Shown: in pieces, positions 5,818 to 9,511 of the stretch | How the letters are laid out: each line of letters starts with the position of its first letter | Position numbering within the stretch: the stretch's first letter is position 1 | NCBI GenBank assembly: GCA_937960715.1 | Contig: CALGOO010000034.1 | Location: 1 to 9,511, forward strand | DNA length: 9,511 nt | Source of the DNA: an uncultured Candidatus Competibacteraceae bacterium | Lineage (GTDB): Bacteria > Pseudomonadota > Gammaproteobacteria > Competibacterales > Competibacteraceae | Direction of reading: 5' to 3' | The notes under the pieces: model-generated | What the model saw: the letters and a program-made list of their open reading frames with translations, nothing else | Database searches by the model: none | What the model was told of the DNA's origin: nothing | Translations under genes and position numbers: made by a program

Positions 5818-6234
5818 ATGATTCTTGCGGCGCAGCCCAACCCCGTCGACAAAATGGCCTGGACCGGCTTGATCGTTCTCGGCCTGGTGTTCTGGTGGCC
5901 TCTCGGCCTGGCCATTCTGGCTTATCTCATCTGGAGCGGAAGAATGAAATGTGGGTATTCCAATAGCCCGAACCCTTCTCGACACCATGGCTTCGGGCGA
6001 TTTTTCCATGCCGCTGGCAAAGGGTGTTGCGACTGGCGACGGTCGACCGCCAGCGGTAACACGGCCTTCGACGAGTACCGCAGCGAAACGCTGCGTCGGC
6101 TGGAAGAGGAACAGCGGGCGTTCATGGAATTTCTCGACCGGCTTCGCCGGGCGCGGGATCAAGCGGAGTTCGACCAGTTCATGGCCGAACGGCAACGTCG
6201 TGGCCAAGACCCCGAGCAACCAGTAGCCAGTTGA
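5818..6234 (+). CDS. DUF2852 family membrane protein
   Basis: A 138-residue protein with one hydrophobic segment at about residues 14-38 (AWTGLIVLGLVFWWPLGLAI). A glycine/serine/basic linker follows, then a charged helical region from SGNTAFDEYRSETLRRLEEE to FDQFMAERQRR (about 79-127). The W/F-WPxGLAIL helix plus the GNTAFDEYR...LRRLEEE block is the pattern of DUF2852, a family of unknown function best known from alphaproteobacteria. Cys70-Cys71 lie in the linker. The ATG at 5818 has an ideal GGAGGA (5808-5813); a longer frame from 5755 would start inside the promoter. It has its own strong promoter and palindrome. It probably makes a small inner-membrane protein with a cytoplasmic coiled tail; no function can be assigned. 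Confidence 0.85.
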   Translation: MILAAQPNPVDKMAWTGLIVLGLVFWWPLGLAILAYLIWSGRMKCGYSNSPNPSRHHGFGRFFHAAGKGCCDWRRSTASGNTAFDEYRSETLRRLEEEQRAFMEFLDRLRRARDQAEFDQFMAERQRRGQDPEQPVAS

Positions 6235-6253
6235 GAAAGACCCTTGTATTCAC

Positions 6254-6289
6254 CCCGATCCTTCTCCCGCTCGCGGACGAAGGATCGGG
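6254..6289. terminator. Bidirectional hairpin terminator between the DUF2852 gene and tsaE
   Basis: CCCGATCCTTC (6254-6264) and GAAGGATCGGG (6279-6289) form a perfect 11-bp stem. Its 14-base loop can pair further as CCG-CTCG-CGG. It lies 19 bases past the DUF2852 stop and 31 bases past the convergent tsaE stop, so it can serve both transcripts. Neither side has a T-run, so release would be weak or Rho-assisted. Confidence 0.6.
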
Positions 6290-6320
6290 ATAAGAGGACA
6301 ACTCCTTAAACAACGAACGG

Positions 6321-6782
6321 TTACGCTGAACCGGCCAATCCCGCCAACAGAGCCTGGCCGGCTGGAGCCCGTGCTTCCAGCCGGCAGCTCCGCCCCTCGC
6401 CGACGTAGTCGAGGGTGACTTCCAGATCCGCCGTCGGCAATTCACCCTGGCCACGCTCCGGCCACTCGATCAGCAGTACCGCCTCGCCGTCCAGTTGATC
6501 GCGCAAGCCCAGGAATTCCAGTTCCTCGGGATCGGTCAGCCGATACAAATCCCAGTGAAACAGCCGCCAACCGTCCAACTGATACGGTTCCACCAGGGTG
6601 TAAGTGGGGCTTTTCACCCCGCCGCGATAACCGAGCGCGCGCAGCAGACCGCGCGCCAGCGTGGTCTTGCCGGCGCCCAGTTCGCCACGCAAATAAACCA
6701 CGCCGCCGGGCTTGAGAACCTCGGCCAGCCGCGCGCCGAGCCGTTCGGTGGCGGTGGCGGAATCGAGCATGAAATTCAGCAT
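6321..6782 (-). CDS. tsaE: tRNA t6A biosynthesis ATPase TsaE
   Basis: A 153-residue P-loop ATPase (YjeE family) that works with TsaB and TsaD. It resets the complex that puts threonylcarbamoyl on adenosine 37 of ANN-decoding tRNAs. Walker A is GELGAGKTT (33-41). Conserved SPTYTLVEPY (58-67), FHWDLYRL (75-82) and LIEWPERG (104-111) complete the family pattern, and the length is normal. It follows nnr after only 3 bases with no strong Shine-Dalgarno, so it probably relies on coupling to nnr translation. A second ATG four codons in is an equally plausible start. nnr-tsaE order is widespread in gammaproteobacteria; the amiB gene that often follows is missing here, replaced by a convergent gene. 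Confidence 0.96.
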   Translation of the reverse strand: MLNFMLDSATATERLGARLAEVLKPGGVVYLRGELGAGKTTLARGLLRALGYRGGVKSPTYTLVEPYQLDGWRLFHWDLYRLTDPEELEFLGLRDQLDGEAVLLIEWPERGQGELPTADLEVTLDYVGEGRSCRLEARAPAGQALLAGLAGSA

Positions 6783-6785
6783 GAC

Positions 6786-8273
6786 TCAGTTTGGATTCGC
6801 CAGTTGCCGCAGGAAGGGTAGCAGGTCGGTCGCCAGCAAGCCGCGCTCGCCGCCAGTTCGCGCCGCCAGATCACCGGCCCGGCCGTGTAGATACGCGCCC
6901 GCCTTGGCCGCCGCGAACGGCGACAGGCCCTGCGCCCGCAGCGCGGCGATGACCCCGGTCAGCACGTCACCCATGCCGCCGCTGGCCATGCCCGGATTGC
7001 CGGCATGACACAGCGCCACCAGTCCATCCACCTTGCTGGCGATCAGCGAGCCGGCCCCCTTGAGCACCGCCACGCCGCCGAAACGCAACGCCAGGTCCTC
7101 GACGGCGGCGAAACGGTCGGCTTCGACTTGGGCGGGGGTCATTTTCAACAATCGGGCCGCCTCACCGGCGTGCGGGGTCAGAATCCAGTCGTCGCGAAAG
7201 ACCGGCTCGACCGCCAGCAGATTGAGCGCATCGGCGTCCACCACCAGCGGCCGATCACCAGCGAGCGCGGCTTGCAACATCGCCCGACCCCAGTCGCCGC
7301 GTCCCAGTCCCGGCCCCACCGCGACGACCGTCGCCTGGTTCAACAACGGTTCCAGCGCATCGGGAGTTTCGACGCCGTGGAACATCAGTTCCGGCCGAGC
7401 CGCCGCCTGCAAGCCGGCGTGAGCGGCGCGGGTGGCGACGCTGACCAGGCCCGCGCCGCAACGGGCGGCGGCTTCGCCGGCCAATCGCGCCGCGCCGCCC
7501 ATCCCCAGCTCGCCACCGATCACCAGCGCATGACCGAAATGACCTTTGTGGGCGCTGCGCGGGCGGCGGGGAAACAACACTGGTAAATCCTCGCCAGCAT
7601 AGCGCCAGCAGGCGGGATGCAGGGCCGAATAGATGTCGGGCGGCGCCTCCAGGTCAGTGAAATGGACCTCGCCGCAACAGGCGGGTCCCTGGCCAGTGAA
7701 CAGTCCCTGCTTGAGGCCGATGAAGGTGATCGTCGCCGCCGCGCGCACCGCCGCGCCCAGGATCGCCCCGGTGTCGGCGTGCAGGCCGGAGGGAATGTCC
7801 AGGGCGAAGCGGTCGGCGGGATGCGCGTTCATGGCTTCGATGGCTTCCCGCCAGACGCCGCTCACCTCCCGTTCCAGGCCGGTGCCCAGGATGGCGTCCA
7901 CCAGCAGATCGGCGCGGTCCAGACCGGCAGCGGTGAAGATTGTGGTCGGCACGCCGGCGGCGCGGGCATCCCGCCAGGCGGTCAGGGCATCGCCGCGCAG
8001 CGCGTCCGGATTGGAGAGCGTCAATACCAGGGTCTCCAGGCCGGTCTTGTGAGCCAGCCGGGCCACCACGTAGCCGTCGCCCGCGTTGTTACCGCCGCCA
8101 CAAACCACCACGATCCGGCGCGCGGCCGGCCAGCGCTGGCGCAGCAGATCGAACGCCGCCGCGCCGGCCCGGCTCATCAGGGTATGGCCGGGAATGCCGC
8201 GCTCCTCGATGGCGATGCGGTCCAGTTCCCGCACCTGAACGGCGCGGTACAATTCAACAGGCAGTTCACGCAT
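6786..8273 (-). CDS. nnr: Bifunctional NAD(P)H-hydrate epimerase / ADP-dependent dehydratase Nnr
   Basis: A 495-residue cytoplasmic repair enzyme that converts damaged, hydrated NADH and NADPH back to the usable cofactor. The N-terminal epimerase domain (about 1-215, YjeF_N) has the nucleotide-binding GGGNNAGDGYVVARL (59-73) and VDAILGTGL (125-133). The C-terminal ribokinase-like dehydratase domain (about 230-492) has GHALVIGG (247-254), VVDADALNLL (344-353), LTPHAGEAARLL (365-376), KGAG (405-408) and NPGMASGGMGDVLTG (426-440), with catalytic Asp436. The length is typical of the fused E. coli form. The ATG at 8273 has AAGGAG (8281-8286) with a 7-base spacer. It is first in an nnr-tsaE operon, divergent from queG across 70 bases. 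Confidence 0.97.
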   Translation of the reverse strand: MRELPVELYRAVQVRELDRIAIEERGIPGHTLMSRAGAAAFDLLRQRWPAARRIVVVCGGGNNAGDGYVVARLAHKTGLETLVLTLSNPDALRGDALTAWRDARAAGVPTTIFTAAGLDRADLLVDAILGTGLEREVSGVWREAIEAMNAHPADRFALDIPSGLHADTGAILGAAVRAAATITFIGLKQGLFTGQGPACCGEVHFTDLEAPPDIYSALHPACWRYAGEDLPVLFPRRPRSAHKGHFGHALVIGGELGMGGAARLAGEAAARCGAGLVSVATRAAHAGLQAAARPELMFHGVETPDALEPLLNQATVVAVGPGLGRGDWGRAMLQAALAGDRPLVVDADALNLLAVEPVFRDDWILTPHAGEAARLLKMTPAQVEADRFAAVEDLALRFGGVAVLKGAGSLIASKVDGLVALCHAGNPGMASGGMGDVLTGVIAALRAQGLSPFAAAKAGAYLHGRAGDLAARTGGERGLLATDLLPFLRQLANPN

Positions 8274-8343
8274 GGGAAATCTCCTTGGCCACGATGATTA
8301 AGGGCACAATACGCCCGTCCTTTTGCCAATTCCAGCCGTCGCC

Positions 8344-9489
8344 ATGGCCGTCGCCCTCGCTGCTCCCCAACTGGCCGAACTCGCCGCCGCTATCAAGATC
8401 TGGGGGCGAGAACTGGGTTTCCAACAGATCGGGATCGCCGACATCGACCTCGGTGCATCCGAGGCGCGGCTGCTCGACTGGCTGGCGGCGGGGTTGCACG
8501 GCGAGATGAATTATATGGCCCGACACGGGGTCAAGCGCGGCCGGCCGGCGGAACTGGTGCCCGGCACGGTGCGCGTCATCGCGGCGCGGATGGACTACTG
8601 GCCGCCGGACGTCGCCGCGCCGTGGCGGGTGTTGCGATGCCCGGAACTCGGTTATGTATCGCGCTACGCCCTGGGCCGGGATTATCACAAGGTCCTGCGG
8701 CAACGACTGCGCCGGCTGGCCGACCGCGTCGCCGCCGCCGCTGGGCCCTTCGGCCATCGGGTGTTCGTGGACAGCGCGCCGGTGCTGGAAAAGGCGCTGG
8801 CGGAAAAAGCGGGACTGGGCTGGATCGGCAAGCACAGCAACCTGCTGGACCGACAAGCCGGCTCGTGGTTCTTTCTCGGCGAAATCTACGTGGACCTGCC
8901 GCTGCCGGTGGATGCGCCCACGACCGCGCATTGCGGGCGTTGCACCGCTTGTCTGGACGTTTGTCCGACCCAGGCCATCGTCGCGCCCTACCGAGTGGAC
9001 GCCCGCCGCTGCATCTCCTACCACACCATCGAACTGGCGGGGTCGATCCCGCTGGAATTTCGTCGCGCCTTGGGTAACCGGATTTACGGCTGCGACGATT
9101 GCCAACTGGTCTGTCCGTGGAACCGCTTCGCCCGTCCGACGGTGGAGCCGGATTTTCGGGTCCGGCATCGACTGGACGCGCCGGGATTGGTGGAGTCGTT
9201 CGGTTGGGATGAAGCCGAGTTTTTACGCCGCGCCGAAGGCAGCGCCATTCGCAGGATTGGCCACGAACGCTGGCTGCGCAATATCGCCGTGGCGCTGGGC
9301 AACGCGCCCCGCTCGCCCGCGATCATCGCCGCCTTGCGAGAACGACTGCCCCATCCGTCGGCGCTGGTGCGGGAGCACGTCGCCTGGGCGCTGGCGGAGC
9401 AGGCTACCGACCGTCCAGCAGTTCCCCCAGCGTGCGGGTCAACAGCCGCAGATCCTGTTCCCGCGACAGGGTGTGCTCCCCGTCCTTGA
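8344..9489 (+). CDS. queG: Epoxyqueuosine reductase QueG
   Basis: A 381-residue cobalamin- and iron-sulfur-dependent enzyme that reduces epoxyqueuosine to queuosine in the wobble position of GUN tRNAs. It follows E. coli QueG closely: ELGFQQIGIADIDL, GEMNYMARHG, LGYVSRYALGRDYHKVL and FVDSAP with conserved Asp143. Two [4Fe-4S] sites are formed by Cys197, 200, 203 and 207 (CGRCTACLDVCP) and by Cys223, 250, 253 and 257 (GCDDCQLVCPW). A HEAT-like C-terminal part follows. The ATG at 8344 fits the family N-terminus; a TTG at 8323 would add seven residues. Neither start has a visible Shine-Dalgarno. The last 27 or so residues are Pro/Ala/Thr-rich and overlap the convergent hydrolase gene. Confidence 0.97.
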   Translation: MAVALAAPQLAELAAAIKIWGRELGFQQIGIADIDLGASEARLLDWLAAGLHGEMNYMARHGVKRGRPAELVPGTVRVIAARMDYWPPDVAAPWRVLRCPELGYVSRYALGRDYHKVLRQRLRRLADRVAAAAGPFGHRVFVDSAPVLEKALAEKAGLGWIGKHSNLLDRQAGSWFFLGEIYVDLPLPVDAPTTAHCGRCTACLDVCPTQAIVAPYRVDARRCISYHTIELAGSIPLEFRRALGNRIYGCDDCQLVCPWNRFARPTVEPDFRVRHRLDAPGLVESFGWDEAEFLRRAEGSAIRRIGHERWLRNIAVALGNAPRSPAIIAALRERLPHPSALVREHVAWALAEQATDRPAVPPACGSTAADPVPATGCAPRP

Positions 9490-9511
9490 CCAGAATCACC
9501 CGCACGTCGGG
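9404..9511 (-). CDS. Alpha/beta hydrolase (C-terminal fragment)
   Basis: Read on the minus strand, the frame is open from the window edge to TAG at 9406-9404, giving 35 residues: DVRVILVKDGEHTLSREQDL, then RLLTRTLGELLDGR. A strand (VRVILVKDG) followed by EH and then LSREQDLRLL is the usual end of a serine alpha/beta hydrolase, where the histidine completes the catalytic triad. Most of the gene lies outside the window, so the substrate is unknown. It runs convergent to queG and shares 86 bases with it. The call depends on a short tail, but the coding pattern is clear. Confidence 0.65.
   Translation of the reverse strand, partial: PDVRVILVKDGEHTLSREQDLRLLTRTLGELLDGR

Noticed and set aside
8266..9168. 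Minus-strand open frame opposite queG that could look like a 300-residue gene
   Set aside because: The composition is that of an antisense frame, and queG on the plus strand has both iron-sulfur motifs intact.
1..9511. Mobile elements, CRISPR arrays, defence or toxin-antitoxin genes
   Set aside because: No transposase, integrase, regularly spaced repeats or small paired ORFs of that type were found; the genes are mostly core functions.

Overview
This looks like a GC-rich gammaproteobacterial chromosome segment made mostly of conserved housekeeping and transport genes. The divergent arrangement of queG and nnr-tsaE matches the E. coli layout. The ZnuA, ZnuC, DksA and QueG proteins read as gammaproteobacterial types, and a phasin-domain protein suggests a polyhydroxyalkanoate-storing lineage. 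A Competibacter-like organism is a tentative guess; nothing here fixes the genus.

Layout. 1-976 (+): the end of one sugar ABC permease and a complete second permease, coupled by an ATGA overlap (CUT1, MalF/MalG type; substrate not visible). 1043-1387 (-): a short phasin-like protein behind a 362-base gap that contains an AT-rich island with inverted and direct repeats. 1750-3298 (-): znuCB, divergent from znuA at 3488-4441 (+). Together these form a complete high-affinity zinc importer with a 189-base shared control region. 4596-5740 (+): dksA with an intact four-cysteine zinc finger, then a TetR/AcrR-family regulator. 5755-5800 holds a strong sigma70-like promoter overlain by a perfect 17-bp palindrome, immediately ahead of a DUF2852 membrane protein gene (5818-6234, +). 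6321-8273 (-): nnr-tsaE, which handle NAD(P)HX repair and tRNA t6A formation. 8344-9489 (+): queG, the last step of queuosine synthesis. 9404-9511 (-): the C-terminal end of an alpha/beta hydrolase gene that overlaps the end of queG tail to tail.

Functional themes. Zinc import (ZnuABC) lies beside a zinc-finger stringent-response factor (DksA). Two tRNA-modification genes (tsaE, queG) flank the metabolite-repair gene nnr. The TetR regulator probably controls the DUF2852 gene through the palindrome between them. I saw no mobile element, CRISPR array, RNA gene or defence system. The best candidates for new biology are regulatory sites, chiefly the TetR/DUF2852 operator, and not a new multi-gene system.
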